Source: Boesenbergia rotunda (Eukaryota > Streptophyta > Magnoliopsida > Zingiberales > Zingiberaceae). From it: a stretch of 64,000 nucleotides of DNA. The translations under genes were made by a program, and so were the position numbers. Location of the stretch: assembly GCA_024364735.1 (NCBI GenBank), contig JAGFNQ010005416.1, positions 1 through 64,000 of the forward strand, written 5' to 3'. Below the pieces are notes generated by a model that saw nothing but the letters and a program-made list of their open reading frames with translations, was not told where the DNA came from and did not search any database. Below are positions 23,508 to 37,190 of this stretch, in pieces. Numbering within the stretch: position 1 is the first letter of the stretch; every line of letters starts with the position of its first letter.

Positions 23508-25578
23508 TCAATTCCTTCAGGAACAAAGACGAATTTGTCCCGCACACGGTGCTCACAAAACACAGTAATCATCTCATAAGATGCAACGACTTTATTTTGC
23601 GATAACAGCATTGCAAATCGCAAGACCTCCGAACTGAAGAGGCTTCTCGAACTCTTCAAATGTAAGTATGGAATGCAATGGTTGATATGGTTTATAATCG
23701 ATTGAATTGAGTGAATCAAATAAGGTTGTGAGAGATCTTATTTATACTAAATGAAGGGGTATCTTGCACGACCATGCCTCTCCTGGGCACGACCATGTGA
23801 AATGGCACACCTAGGACTGCACTGCGAACCGATTTCATAACTGCCATAACTTCTCATTTGGTTGGAGTTTTGGGTTGTTCTTTATATCATATTCAAGAAG
23901 ACTTGAAGATCTACAATTCATGAAGATATCAGCCCCTAAAAACCAAACCTTGGGTAGGTAAGGGGTCATGCAAGTGGGCATGACTAGGTGACACAGTTGT
24001 GCCTCAAGCCAGTTTACGCACTGAGAGTAAAATGATCATAACTTCTAGTTTATTTGGAATCTCAGAATGGTCTCTACATGAAAGTTGAAGAGAACTTAAG
24101 ATCTATAACTTTGTTAAAGACACTAACTTAAGAAAATGACATCTTATTGTCCAAAAAGGGGTCACACGGTCATGCCTCTCTTAGGCACGATCATGTCTTA
24201 TGGCAGTGTCAATAAACATGACCCTATCACATGGTCGTGTCAATAGACACAGTCCGAGCTTAGTTTCTAGGCATGGTCATGCAAGGTGGGTGCTTTTGTA
24301 GTCTGAGGCATGACATGACCATGCTACCCCCCTTAGGCATGTGTTGTGCTACCCCTCTAGGCATGGCCATGCTAAATCACACGGCCCGTGCAGTTTTGGC
24401 CGAAATTGGCATAACATGGTCATGCCAAGCCACACGGCCTGAATTGGGGCATGCCACCCTAACCGCAGGGGCATGGTAGAGTTGTGCCACCCCACACATA
24501 ATCGACTATAAGGAGGGGTTTTCTCCCATTTTCTCATATCTTTGGCTTTAGGGCTCTGCCCTTGGCTTGGAGAAGTGTTTTCCCCTCTAGGGAAAATCCT
24601 AGAACCTTCATCCTCATTGATCTGTCCACCTCTGGAGTAAGGAGATGCTTCAAGAAGACCGGTGATACCACGATAAGCTCTCTTCCCTCTTCTCTCTAAT
24701 TTAGGGTTATAGAAGTTATTATTTGTCTTCTTGTTGTTATCTTTCTTGTATGGAGTAGTTCTCCAAATCTAAAATGTAGGAGGTAGCTACAATATAATAA
24801 TGTTATATGAACTATGTATTGATACATTTCCTTATTCAATGAAATATCCATGCTTTATTTTATATGTATTATGCTTAGCTTGTGTTTGAGTAAATGTGTG
24901 AATGGTGAATGCTTGTAGTTGTGAAAGTTTGGTCACCACATAGAGGGAGTATCTGAGATTGTATCCCCGGGGCAACCTTAGTGACAGGGGTATGTCGTTC
25001 TAACCAGACGTCTCGGGCATTGCCTTGAAATGGAGGTCATTCCTTTACAAGAGGTTAGCTAGCACGGCTTAATGGGTTTCTCCCTATCCTATGTTAGGAG
25101 ATGACTTGTGTAATTTAGGATCGTATGACCGAGGCGGCCTGAGTGACACAGGTATGTCGTGCTAAACTGGACATCCTAAGTTATCTTGTCTATCTAATGA
25201 CACTAGATGGCAAAAGGGAGGAAGCACTCTAGTGCGCTTCTGTAGGGCTAATATCGATACATAATTAGGATCTCTACAAAGACAAAGACATGGAGATTAG
25301 GATATGAACAATACATAGGATATCAACTAGCATTGTAGTGAAATCAAAATCCTAAATTCCACTGATCCAATCCTTCTCCGAAGATCCTCTCTCTCTCTCT
25401 CCTCTACTCTTCTTCTCTTCTTTTTCTCTTTCCTTCTAGAAAGCTATTCTCTATCATAACTAACGAGCGAAGTCTAGATAGCTTGTCTTGCTTAATTAAC
25501 TATTGCTTAATCAACAATATCTGTGGATTAATATTTTAACGCTTCACTATATTTCCATGCACATGTTGAAACACATCA
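23508..25578 (+). mobile_element. LTR-like fragment inserted in copia RNase H
   Basis: The right edge, AACACATCA at 25578, interrupts the copia RNase H coding at 25579. A motif cluster (23765-24485) is followed by a plus-strand TATA-like box CTATAAGGAGGG (about 24507) and a leader-like stretch with pyrimidine runs (25375-25440). That is the order expected for U3-R-U5 in plus orientation. The left edge is missing against the Tat LTR, so no TG start or target duplication is visible. The family is not identified. An alternative is a minus LTR using TATAAATA near 23737. Confidence 0.4.
23765..24485. repeat. Cluster of CATGGTCATGC / GCACGACCATG motifs
   Basis: About ten copies of GGCACGACCATG, GGCATGGTCATGC and reduced variants lie on both strands at irregular spacing. 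Longer unit similarity also exists (about 23870-23960 against 24030-24120). Confidence 0.7.
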
Positions 25579-28174
25579 GTACCATTGGATATCTTATATA
25601 ATGTAATTCATACTCTAAGGTGTATCATAAATATTTAAGAACCCTTGTTAATGTCTTCCAATGGTCATTATTTGAATTACTTGTAAATCTACATAATTTG
25701 TTGATCGCATATGCAATAGTGATATATATCAAATTATCAATTATCCTCGAATATTCCAATTGGGATACAGGTTCACCATGGTTCTTAGTTAAATACAGGC
25801 TTAAGTCTATTGGTATTTTTATAGGAGAAAGATCATATGTATTAAATTTTCTTGGCATTGACTTAATATAATAGGACTGTGAAAGGACAATTCCATCTAA
25901 TATTTTATTGATCTTAGTCCCAAGTATAACATCTGGTATATCTGTACTTTTCATATTAAAGTTCTTGATCAATATCTTCTTAGCAGTTATGGTTATATCA
26001 TGATTACTACCGATGATGAGCATATCGTCTACAAATAGATAGATAATGACAAATAAGTTAGGTGTGCCTTTGATATATATGCATTTATCGCACTAGTTTA
26101 TTTTAAATCCATTTGACATCATAGTTTTGTCATATTTCTCATGTTACTATTTTGGTGTTTGTTTTAGCTCATATAGTGACTTTACAAGTTTGTACACCTT
26201 AATTTCTTGTCTTGGAGCAACAAACCTTTCTGGTTGCTCCATATATATTTCTTCCTCTAATTCGCCATTTAGAAAGACTATTTTCATATCCATTTAATGT
26301 ATCTCAAGGTTATGCATTGCAATAATAACAATGAGTACTCGAATGAATATGATCTTTGTTACAGGTGAATAGGTATCAAAGAAGTCAAAATCTTGCTTTT
26401 GTTTGAATCCCTTTGCCACTAGTCTTGCCTTGTTTACATCCTAAAGGCTTGATTGCAAATGAAATATTCACCAATTTCCAAGTATAGTTTTGCATGATAA
26501 AATTTATTTCACTATTGATGACTTCTTTCCAAAAGGGAGTCTCGGGACTTGATAAGGCTTCGCATATTATCCTTGATTCATTTTCTAACATATAAGTCAT
26601 GAAATCATGACCAAATGATTTTACTATTTTGTCTCTCTTACTACGTCTTGCTTCTTCATTGTTTTCAAGATTAATCATATTTGTAGTTGCATGAGTTCTT
26701 TTATTTGAACTTTCTTCTTTTCTTTCTTTATAAGGAAAGATATCTTCAAAAAAAATATAGCATTCCTTGATTCTATTGTAGCTCTAACATGTACATCAAG
26801 AATTGCTAATTTGTATATCAAAATCAATATGCACTACTATCATTGGCATATCCAATAAAAATACAATTGATTATCTTTGGTCATATTTTGGTTTGCTTTG
26901 GCTTAGACACTTCCACCTTAGTTAAACACCCCCACACTTTCAAATATTTATAGGACAACTTATGACCCTTCCATAACTCATAAGGAGTTTTATCTTTCTT
27001 TTTGTGTGAGATTTTATTGAGAATCTGATTTGCCGATAAAATATCTTCCCCTCATAAATTATGGGATAAGCCCAAACTTATCAACATAATATTTATCATT
27101 TATTTAAGAGTTCAGTCCTTAAATTCGACAATCTCATTTAATGAGAAGAGTTGGGAGATGTTGTTTGATGAATTATGACAGATTCGGCACAAAATTCATC
27201 AAATGGACCGTCATATTTTCCTCTTATATGATCACTTTAAATTCTTTTAATTCGTTGATTAATTTGATTCTCAATTTCATTCTTATAATTTTTGAATGCT
27301 TCTGAGGCTTCATTTTTGTCTTTCAATAGATGCACATAACAATATCTAATAGAATCATTAATGAAAGTAACACAATGCTTTTTGTCACATTTAGTTTGTA
27401 TGAATATTAAATCACATATATCACTGTGAATTAATTCTAGAGGGGTCGTGCTTCTTTTGATTGAATGAAAAGATAACTTTATTATTTTAGCTTCAACACA
27501 TATTTCATATTTATGTGTTGGATCAATATTAAATGTCGACAATAAATTTAAACTCACAATTCATTGCAAAGTGTTATAATTGACATATCCAAGTCTAACA
27601 TATCATAAATTAGAACACTTGATCAAATAAGCAGAATTTATCATTTTATTGCCATAGAATACATGGTGTATAGCCATTATATTCATCTTGAATAGACTAT
27701 ATAAACCCTCTGCCTATTAATTGACCATCTTTTGTCAATATATATTTATTTGATTTAAACACTAGCCTGAAACCAGCTTTGATAAGAGGCGACCCTAACA
27801 CTAAATTATTTCGAATGTCGGAAACATGAAGCACATCAATTAGTATCACTTCTTTGCCTGATGTTATCTTTAGTACCGCCTTAAAAAGACCAATAATGTT
27901 GAACGTTGCAGAATTGCTCATGATTAGTTTTTTCTCATTAATAGGGGTATAAGTTGAAAATTGGGTCTTGTCAGAGCAAATGTGTCATATGGCACCAGTA
28001 TCGACCCACCATTGCCTTGGATTATCCATCAAGTTAACCTCAAATACAATGTAGTTAGATCTAATTTTGACAAGTCTATTGGTACTAACTTATCTTCAGT
28101 AATGTGCACTTGAGTGATTTTTTTTAGATATTGACCATCTTTGGCTTTGTGATTCAATTTACTATAGTTGCAGT
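25579..28174 (-). pseudogene. Decayed Ty1/copia gag-pol (RNase H to zinc knuckle)
   Basis: Minus-strand coding signatures run in correct copia order from right to left. They are a zinc-knuckle remnant (NCNYSKLNHKAKDG, near 28170), a pre-integrase region (ITSGKEVILIDVLHVSDIRN, 27921-27697), integrase (PLELIHSDICDL near 27450; TPYELWKGHKLSYKYLKVWG near 26960), RT start (PFWKEVINSEINFIMQN, near 26540), MKIVFLNGELEEEIYMEQP (about 26290), the FVDD catalytic motif (about 26030) and RT C-terminus to RNase H (NDHWKTLTRVLKYL, 25670-25625). Stops and frameshifts separate them. It is interrupted on the left by the LTR-like piece at 25578 and on the right by the LTR at 28175. Confidence 0.75.
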
Positions 28175-28934
28175 TGTTGGGACCGATGGCACGGCTAGAG
28201 GGGGTGAATAGCTTGGTCACCCGAGTTCACTTTCTTCCTACAATTGTTAGCACAAGCAGAAACTTAATCTAGTAATTAGAACAATGCTAATTCGTTACTA
28301 TTTACGTGGTTCGGAGATTACTTGCTCCTACTCCACGGCGTGTCCTTGAGGTGGACGAACCCTTGATCCTTCGGTGGTTCACGCCACTGCAATCTCCGGC
28401 TAATGCTTTCTCCTTCTCGTTGGAGATCAACCTCTTACAAAGCTTCTTCCTCCTTACAAGATATGAGCTAGGGTTTTGGAGGAAGAGGGAACATTTGGAG
28501 CGTGAGCACTTGAATACTTGAGCACATATTTCATAATAAATTGCTAACCTATCTCAAGTCTCAAGCTCCTCTTTAAATAGTGGAGAGAGTTGTTAACCAA
28601 ACAACTCAGCCCCAACACCAGCCGACTGCCCCTAGGGCCAGTCGACTAGTGTCCAGCCAATAGCTAGTCTAACGGTTGGATTTTGAACAGATCAGTCGAC
28701 TGGTACCCGGACCAGTCGACTGATCTTTCTGCAAGTTTTCTCTCAACGCTACCAGTTGACTGATTCCTTTGTCAGTCGACTGCCCAGCTTACAAACTCAC
28801 TCTCAGCCTCTCCAGAGTTCATCCTTCGCATATGCCTTGAAGTTCACATCCTCGGCTTGCCCCTTGCAGTTCTCTTCCTTTGGCTCTCGTTCCTCAGATG
28901 TGCCCACAAGCCCGCGGCTTGCCTCCATGCCATC
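28175..28934 (-). mobile_element. Truncated Sirevirus-type LTR in the copia zinc knuckle
   Basis: Starts TGTTGGGACCGATGG with the AGGGGGTGAATAG signature that marks the inner 3' end of these LTRs, so orientation is minus. A TATA-like box (minus strand TATTTAAAGAGG, near 28570) lies next to a CAGTCGACTG motif cluster. The left flank GCAGT is the candidate target duplication. The right side is cut at 28934 by another LTR. Confidence 0.65.
28618..28790. repeat. CAGTCGACTG palindrome cluster
   Basis: Six copies of CAGTCGACTG or one-base variants (AGCCGACTG, CAGTTGACTG), each palindromic, lie in the U3 part of the truncated LTR. Confidence 0.8.
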
Positions 28935-30315
28935 TGTCACGCCCCGAGACCCAAGAGCCGCTGATCCAATAGAAAATCGGACAGCACCTCCCCTGTCCGG
29001 CGGACAATTTACACATACACAGAACACGACCACGCAGTTTAAATGGCCTCAGGCCTCCAAAATAGATAAACACAACATAAAATCACAAGACAACTAGGTA
29101 AATCATACCTGACTGCGGACCGGTCCGACTTAGGACAGAACAACCAATACAACAACCCCTTAGGGCACTCGACACACTCGTAATACATATACACATCGCT
29201 AAGGACATATGAAACAAATACACTGTCCAATACAAACACATAACCCTGTCGTCACGATGGGTAGGGACTGGCTGCTGGGCTCTTCTGGCGACTCCAAGTA
29301 TCTCAACCTGAAATGAAATCATAATGGCAACGGTGTGAGTCCATAAACTCAGCGAATACCCAGCAGATATGCATAGTATGTTATAATAACAATAGGAGTT
29401 TACGCTGATACCATCTCATATGAACAATAGGAAAGGGTATACTGAAGATACTGAATCAAGATACATACCAGAATCCATCTAACCTGAAAAGAGGGTGATA
29501 AGTACCAAGGGAATATCAATAGACATATAATCTCAGATAACAAGTCTCCAAAAATATGCATGTCAAACAAGTGCAGAAATCAAGTGCAGCAAACAATGCA
29601 CGATGCAAAATATACACATGGTGCAATGACATGTGTCACCCCCTAGTCCCAGTCAGGATCGTCGTCCACAACGTCCGCGTGGGTAGAGCTGTGACAACCT
29701 GTACCCAGTCAGGACATCGTCCACAACGTCCGCGTGGGTCAGCATGCAATAATGCAGAGATGGTGTATGATAGATACACATACCTCCCTCACCAAGTCCT
29801 CAGTATACCAAGTCTCAGCCTGAATTCCTATAACAGGAAATACTGGTGACCTACAAGGTATACTGGCCGAAATCTACAGATCCCTCATGTCAAATGCAAG
29901 AGATACATCACGATATCTAAGAATACGTATAGATATGACAATATCCGAGACTGTATGGAACTAACAGCATAATAACTCAGGGATAAACAACAAGTATCCA
30001 GAACAGACATAATAAACAAGGATAGCGTATAATCTTACTGCTATCTATAACAGTCTATGCATAACAACATGACAATATCAGAAAAGATAAGTCAAAAGGT
30101 ACCCGCCTCAAATGTAGAAGTCTGTATCAAAGCAGAAAGAACCACCCGCCAGTAATCCAATCAAGCTCCTGTATCAAGAATGTATTATTTAGCTATTTAC
30201 ACAAATACCAAATAGCTAATATAACACAATTTCATTAGGATCATCCTAATCCTAATGATCAATCCCAACATACACCAATCTCCAAAGGTATACTCCCTAT
30301 TTGTCATATTACCAA
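28935..30315 (-). mobile_element. Fragment of a second gypsy-type LTR
   Basis: Begins TGTCACGCCCCGAGACC, an edge common in gypsy chromovirus LTRs read from the 3' side. It lacks coding. A direct repeat around CGTCCACAACGTCCGCGTGG occurs twice (29655-29685 and 29707-29740). It is cut at 30316 by LTR1 of the gypsy array. No second LTR of this family is seen. Confidence 0.5.
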
Positions 30316-30566
30316 TGTGACGGCCCGACTTCTTCTCTACCCTCTACTTAAGCCGGGTCGTCGCTTGAGCTTAACCTCAACTTTACCTTACCCTTAGCCT
30401 TAGGTTACACCTTCTCCTTGTCTTATTACGGACCGTTACTCCATTACTCCTCCGCTACTTTGAGGCATGGCGAGATGCAGAATTACTTTTTTTTTCTTTC
30501 CTACCTTAGACGAACCATTACCTTGTCTACTACTTGGCAAATCATACTATCTCTGGACAGGGAAGG

Positions 30567-30752
30567 ACACGCCCAAGGCGTGTTGACTGACACGCCCGTG
30601 GCCCCGGCTGTGCTGGCTGACACGCCCGTGGGGCGGATGGGCACGCCCGCGTCTGTCACCGCAGAGGTCTGCCAGTGAACGACACGCCCGGGGCGTGCTG
30701 AAGAACACGCCCGGGGCGTGCTGAAGAGCACGCCCGTGCCCGTGTCCTCCTC
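30567..30752. repeat. CACGCCCGTG / CACGCCCGGGGCGTG motif cluster in the gypsy LTR
   Basis: Seven or more copies of CACGCCCG with palindromic variants CACGCCCGGGGCGTG. Matching clusters are at 37708-37862 in LTR2 and 49414-49567 in LTR4. Here the cluster lies toward the LTR 3' side, unlike the U3 clusters of the Sirevirus LTRs. Confidence 0.85.
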
Positions 30753-32282
30753 TGCTACTGAAGAAAAGAAAATGCAGCGGATAAAACTTAATTCAAAAAC
30801 TCACAGAACATATAGTTTCAGGCCATACACAGACATAGCACCATTTCTATACTCCATACTAGTTTTTTAACCATTTTAGCCAATCAAAGCAACTTCTTCA
30901 ACTTGCAGTTAGGACTTTTACGGAACTTAACCAAACTAACCAAACGTATGGAAAATCATAAGTAAACATCTTCAAGTTGTACCAACTTCCTACTCTATGC
31001 GGAAATTAAACACATTGGTTCACTCTTTACCATTCAAAACATAAAACTAAATGTTTCTAAATACCGAAACTCTGCTCATACTCAATCCAACGGATCTTTT
31101 TCCCCGGTTCCACCTCCACTGAACATCAATGCAAGTCCTGTCGCCTCCCAACTTACGCTTTCTCTTTTCCTTTATCTGCAATAGAAGGAAAATGCAACTA
31201 ATAAGCACAATGCTTAGTAAGTAAATCCCTACTCACAAAATCATGATGTCAATACTAAACATGCTCATTTCAAGGAATGATTTAAAACTTTACTTACTTC
31301 AAAACTTACAACTAAACATGTTTACAACTTGAATCACTTTATCATGCTTGCATTGTAACAAGGTACACATATAATAATTAAACACTTTCTCCAAAAAGGA
31401 ACTACTTGATCATACTTATATACTTGAAAATAATAATCAACTTTCTCTTTAGGCCTTGACGTTGTACCATGGTATCAGTGTACCAACTGCGCGCTTTTCT
31501 AATAGGTTGCGAGGTAGCTAGCCACCGCACCCTATTAGAACTTTACTTTCTAACTTTCGATGGGCCTTACATTTGCCCGGTACATGTCTCTTTCTCAAAG
31601 TAAAATACTTTTCTTACTTACCATACTTAAACTTATCACTTTACTTATTTTTGCATATATTTGCATGCTAAAAAAACCTTTACTTTTCTCACTTTAACTT
31701 TCCATCGAGCACCTTGTGTGCTCCTTAACTCAAATTCACTTTTAGGTCTTTTCATAAGTATGAAAACTCATCATGCTTGGCCTACATACATTCAATACAA
31801 ACAAATTGAATTTCTAACATGATAAAACATGCAACTTTAATAGCTAAAACATAGAATAGCAAAATTCTCTTCACCATGCTTCTACTTTTCGAAAACTAGG
31901 GTTCTACAATGAGAATTTCGAAACGAAACTACTCCTATTGCAGGTGAGCGATTTACTTACTTCGTTCTTGAAGAAAACTCACAAAAACAGGGAGAAAACT
32001 CCCTAACAAAATCCTTTTTCTTCCTCCTTGTAAAAAGCTTCCACCTTTAGCCCTAGGAAGGAACCCTAGATGCTTCTACTCAAGGGGAAAGAGAAGAAAC
32101 GAAGAAGAAGACCCCTTGAATCCTCTGTTTTCGCAACCTCCTCGCCTCTCTTCTTCTCTCGCGCAGCCCCCAACCCTAGTTTGGGTTTTCACGCGACTTA
32201 AGCGGGGCTTAAATACCCCTTAATGAAACAGGCTAAATCAAGCATAATATTATTTCGTTTCATATCCTTGTGTGCTTGATAC

Positions 32283-32360
32283 CCTAGCCCAGCTGGTTGC
32301 TTGGCTTCCCTTCCTCCCTGTGGTCGCGGGTTCAATCCCCACCCGACCCCTTTTATTTTT
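32283..32360 (+). promoter_or_regulatory. tRNA-like Pol III promoter (A and B boxes) inside gypsy LTR1
   Basis: TAGCCCAGCTGG (32285-32296) fits the A-box consensus TRGCNNAGYNGG. GGTTCAATCC (32329-32338) fits the GWTCRANNC B box, 32 nt later. A T-run (32351 on) would end Pol III transcription. It is antisense to the LTR. The same trio occurs in LTR2 (39459 / 39503), LTR3 (44013 / 44057) and LTR4 (51159 / 51203). Confidence 0.5.
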
Positions 32361-32493
32361 TTTCTTATTTTGATCCGAAAAATGCTATAATATTCCGAAA
32401 AATGCTAGAAAAATTCCTAAAAATCCCTAATATTACCAGGAAATTATTGGGTGTTACAATCCTCCCTACCTTATAAAAAGTTCGTCCTCGAAC

Positions 32494-35400
32494 TTAGAAC
32501 AGCTCTGGATACCTTTGCCTCATGCTACCTTCTGATTCCCAAGTTGCCTCTTCATACTTCTGATTCAGCCATAAACTTTACTAGTGGTACCACTTTGTTC
32601 CTCAGCTTCTTATCTGCTCGATCTATTATCTGAATAGGTCGACTTCATAACTGAGATCTTCCTGCACTTGTACCATCTGTGGCTCAATCACTTGGTTGGC
32701 ATCTGGGAGGTGCTTCTTTAACATTGAAACATGAAATACGTTATGTATTGCTGACATTTCTGAAGGTAGCTCCAACTCATAAGCTACTTTACCAACTCTC
32801 TTTATCACTGGGTAAGGTCCTACGTATCGAGGACTTAGCTTGCCTTTCTTACCAAATCTCATCACTCCCTTCATAGGTGCTACTTTGAGGAAAACTGTAT
32901 CCCCAACTTCAAACTCTAACGGCCTACGACGTACATCTGCATAACTCTTCTGCCTACTCTGAGCAGTCTCTATCCTCTGGCGGACGCTCCTGATTGCTTC
33001 TGTGGTATCCTCTATAAGATCAGTCTGAGATCCCATTTCTTTCTTCTCACTACTCTCATACCAACAGAGGGGAGATCTACACTTCCTCCCATAAAGAGCT
33101 TCATAGGGTGCCATCCCAATAGTAGCTTGGTAACTGTTATTGTAGGCAAACTCTGCTAAACTTAAATACTTGCACCAACTGCCCTTGAAATCTAATGCAC
33201 AAGCTCTGAGCATATCCTCTAGAATCTGATTCACTCTCTCTGTCTGTCCATCGGTCTGGGGATGGAATGCTGTGCTGAATTTCAGTTTGGTGCCTAACGC
33301 TGTCTGTACACACTCCCAAAAGTGTGATGTGAAACGACCATCCCTATCTGAGATAATGGTCTTCGGAACTCCATGTAGTCGGATCACTTCCTGTACGTAT
33401 AATTGGCTAACTTCTCAATTGAGTAAGATACTCTGATCGCCAAAAAGTGGGCGGACTTGGTCAATCTGTCTACTATCACCCAAATAGCATCATAGCCATT
33501 TGTTGTCCTTGGTAGACCAACTATGAAATCCATGGCTATGTCTTCCCACTTCCACTCTGGAATCTGAATGGGTTGTAGGACACCTCCTGGCCTCTGGTGT
33601 TCTGCTTTAACTCTCTGACATGTCAGGCAGGTGCTGACATACTTAGCTATGTCTCTCTTCATCCCTGACCACCAAAATCTTCCTTTCAAATCCTGGTACA
33701 TCTTAGTGGAACCAGGATGCATTGAGTAGGGAGTTCCATGGGCTTCTTCAAGAATCTTCTTTCTCAGCTCTTCATGATTGGGCACACACAAACGGTCACC
33801 ATAATAGAGTATCCCACTGTCAGATACTCTAAACTCCTTACTCTCTCCTTCTTGCATCTCCTGCTTGATCCTTTGGATATCAGAATCCTCAGCTTGCTCT
33901 CTCTGTATCTCTTCAAGCAAAGTTGACTCTAGTGTCAATAGGGCTAGCTGTCCATCAATAATCTCCACTCCATACTCCACTATCTCCTTCTGTAATTGTG
34001 GTGCCAATGATGATAAGGACATCAAAGTGGCACAAGTCTTTCTACTCAGTGCATCTGCTACTCTATTTACCTTACCAGGGTGGTAAAGAATCTCACAGTC
34101 ATAGTCCTTTACTAATTCGAGCCACCTTCGCTGTCTCATATTGAGGTCTTTCTGAGTGAAGAAATATTTCAGACTCTGGTGATCTGTATAAATCTTACAC
34201 TGCACTCCATACAGGTAATGCCTCCATATCTTTAGAGCAAAGACTACAGCTGCCAACTCCAGATCATGAGTGGGATAATTCTTTTCATAGTCTTTGAGTT
34301 GCCTGGAAGCATAAGCTATGACTTTGCCTTCTTGCATAAGGACTGCTCCAAGTCCTAGCTTTGATGCATCACTGTATATATCAAAGCTCTTATCACCTTC
34401 GGGTACTGTAAGGATAGGAGCGCTGGTCAGTCTCTTCTTCAACTCAAGGAAACTCTGCTCACAGTCCTCAGTCCACTCATACTTCTTATTCTTTCTGGTA
34501 AGGGCTGTAAGTGGAGAAGCTATCTTTGAAAAGCCTTCCACAAACCTTCGGTAGTACCCTGCTAATCCCAGAAAACTCCTAATCTCACTGGCATTATTCG
34601 GTGGACTCCAATTACTAACTGCTTCAATCTTGGCTGGGTCTACCATTATTCCTTCTTTGGAAATAATGTGGCCTAGAAAGGCTACCTGGTCGAGCCAAAA
34701 CTCACACTTTGAGAATTTGGCGTACAACTCCTTCTGCTGCAAGGTCTCCAATACTATCTTCAGGTGTTCTTCATGTTCTTCCTGAGTCTTTGAATACACT
34801 AGGACATCATCAATGAAGACAATGACGAACTTGTCAAGAAAGTCCTTGAACACTCTATTCATTAGATCCATAAATGTCGCAGGGGCGTTTGTCACTCCAA
34901 AGGGCATGACTACAAACTCGTAGTGCCCATATCTTGTACTGAAAGCAGTCCTTGGCACATCACTCTCCTTCACTCTAAGCTGATGGTAACCTGATCGCAG
35001 GTCTATCTTGGAGAATACTATGGCTCCCTTCAGCTGGTCAAATAAATCATCTATCCTCGGCAAAGGATATCTGTTCTTGATGGTCACCTTATTCAAAGCT
35101 CGGTAATCTATGCACATTCGCATAGATCCATCCTTCTTCTTGACAAACAATACAGGAGCTCCCCAAGGTGAATGACTAGGGCGGATAAAACCCTTGTCAA
35201 GCAGCTCTTGCAACTGTTCTTGTAATTCTTTCAGTTCTGCTGGCGCCATGCGATAAGGTGCCTTCGAAATTGGGTTGGTTCCTGGGGCCAACTCAATTTC
35301 AAACTCAATTTCCCGATTGGGAGGGAGTCCTGGTAACTCTTCAGGAAACACCTCAGGATAGTCATAGACTACTCTCACATCTTCTTTCTTTAATTCTTCT

Positions 35401-37190
35401 CTTTGACTTGCATCCACTATATGAGCTAGAAAACCAGAACATCCCTTTTTTAACATCCTCTGAGCTTGTAAGGTAGATAAGAACCTTTTTGTCTTTCTCT
35501 TCGGGTCTCCAATAAATTCAAATGGAGGTTCTGCTTCTGGTGTAAACTTGACCTTTCTCTTGCGGCAGTCTATAGCAGCACTGTACTTGCTCAAGAAATC
35601 CATCCCTAAAATGACATCGTAATCCTTCATCTCAAGGACTACCAAGTCACCATAGAGCTCCCGGTTGGAAATCCTGATTGGTACTGCCCTTAACCTCTGA
35701 GTAGAGGTCATTACTTCCCCTGACGGTAAGGTTGTTAAAAACTTTTGACCCAAACTTTCTGGTGGGATCCCTAGCTTTTTAGAGAAAAGTATGGATACAA
35801 AAGAATGGGTTGCCCCAGTATCGAATAACACAATAGCATACTGAGATGAGATGGGTATTCGACCTGTGACCACGGTAGGAGCATTTGCCACATCTTCCTT
35901 GGTGATGGAGAAAATCCTGGCGTTGGTTGTGGCTGGTGGGGCTTCCATCCTCATCTGACTGTAATAAGATCCCTCCATGATTGGCTGCATCTGGTGCAGC
36001 TGAGCAGGTCCACCTCCGTACTGAAGAAACTGGGGTGGAGGCGGCTTTGCTTTAGGACAAGCCTTGGCCAGATGCCCTACTACTCCACATATATAGCAAG
36101 CTCCAACACTTGACTTGTTAGGGCAAGCCTTCATCATGTGCCCCTCTGCTCCGCATATATGGCATCCACTCATGCCCTGACGACACGCTCCAGGATGTGT
36201 CTTCCCACACTTTGGGCAAGGAGGATACTTGAGTTGCTTGTTTGATGTGCCCCCTTTGTTGCCCTCAGAGGTCTTCTGGTCTCCCTGCTTCCTCTTGCCT
36301 AAATTTTCTTTCCAGTTCTGTTGGTTCTGAGCACTCCTCTGGGACTTCTGGGTTGATGCTTGTTGTTGTTGCACCCGTGTGGCCTTTATACTATTTAAGT
36401 AGTGCTCAGTAATCAAAGCGCTACTTACTAATTCTTCTGAAGTCTGTGGTCTGTTACCACTGCCAGCCACATTCAATGCTATCTGAGGTCTCAGCATCTT
36501 GAGCATCAACCTAACCCTTTCCTTTTCAGTGCTAACTAGCTCTGGGCATAAGCGAGCTAGTCGATTGAATTTCTTCACTGCCTCATCTACAGTCAGATCT
36601 CCTTGGCGGAACTCAGTGAATTCATCATAGTGCTTGTTGGTCACCTTCATGTGAAAGTATTCTTCCAGAAATTCTGCTTCAAAGTCGGCCCAGGTCATCT
36701 GATTCACATTCCTCTTAGCTTTCACTCTTTCCCACCACATCCTAGCATCTCCAGTAAGGCAGAAGGATGTGCATTTTATCTTCTCTACCTCGGGCCAGTC
36801 CAGTAACTCCATTATACTTTCCACCGTCTTGAACCATGCCTGAGCATCCCATGGTTCACTTGTGCCAGAAAAATTTTCGGGCTTCAGTCTCTGCCACTGG
36901 ACCAAATATGCTTCCTGTCTCACTTCTCTTGTCTGAGGTACTGGGGGAGTCTCTGTCACCGCTGGTGCCACTACTTGTGCCACTGGTGCCACTGGCGCCA
37001 CTGGCGTGGCAACAGGGGCGGCTTGCTGATTAGTCATCAAGGCAGCAATGACTTGCTGCTGCTCAGCAAGTTGCCTCTGAAGCTGGGCCACCACTCCTTG
37101 CAGATCTGTGGGTGGTACTGACTCAGTTGACTCCTGCTCTCTAGGAGTCCGCTCCTCATTTCGGACAGTTCTGGGACGTCCTCTCGCCAT
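32494..37190 (-). pseudogene. Gypsy int1 gag-pol, nearly intact with two frameshifts
   Basis: From MARGRPRTVRNEERT at 37190, one frame of 1268 codons runs to 33384. It contains a capsid-like gag (about 100-235), three zinc knuckles (C325/C328/H332/C336; C343/C346/H351/C356; C365/C368/H373/C378), protease LFDTGA (D457), RT (YRALN about 698; catalytic FIDD 792-795), RNase H (D941, D1003, D1046), and the integrase HHCC finger and first catalytic Asp (D1221). A small indel near 33400 shifts the frame. The rest of the integrase (33387-32626) carries SDRDG and, 35 residues on, the Glu of TDGQTE, so the DDE triad is present across the break. A one-base loss near 32640 puts the chromodomain in another frame, with the stop at 32494. 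The frameshifts may be real or assembly errors. Confidence 0.9.

Larger units (their letters stand above)
30316..32458 (-). repeat. Gypsy LTR1 (3' LTR of int1)
   Basis: 2143 bp. Minus-strand TATTTAAG (32207-32214) is the likely TATA box. It lacks a 60-bp segment present in the other three LTRs and carries one extra ~23-bp copy in the CACGCCC cluster. The purine tract GGTAGGGAGGAT adjoins it at 32459-32470. Confidence 0.9.
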
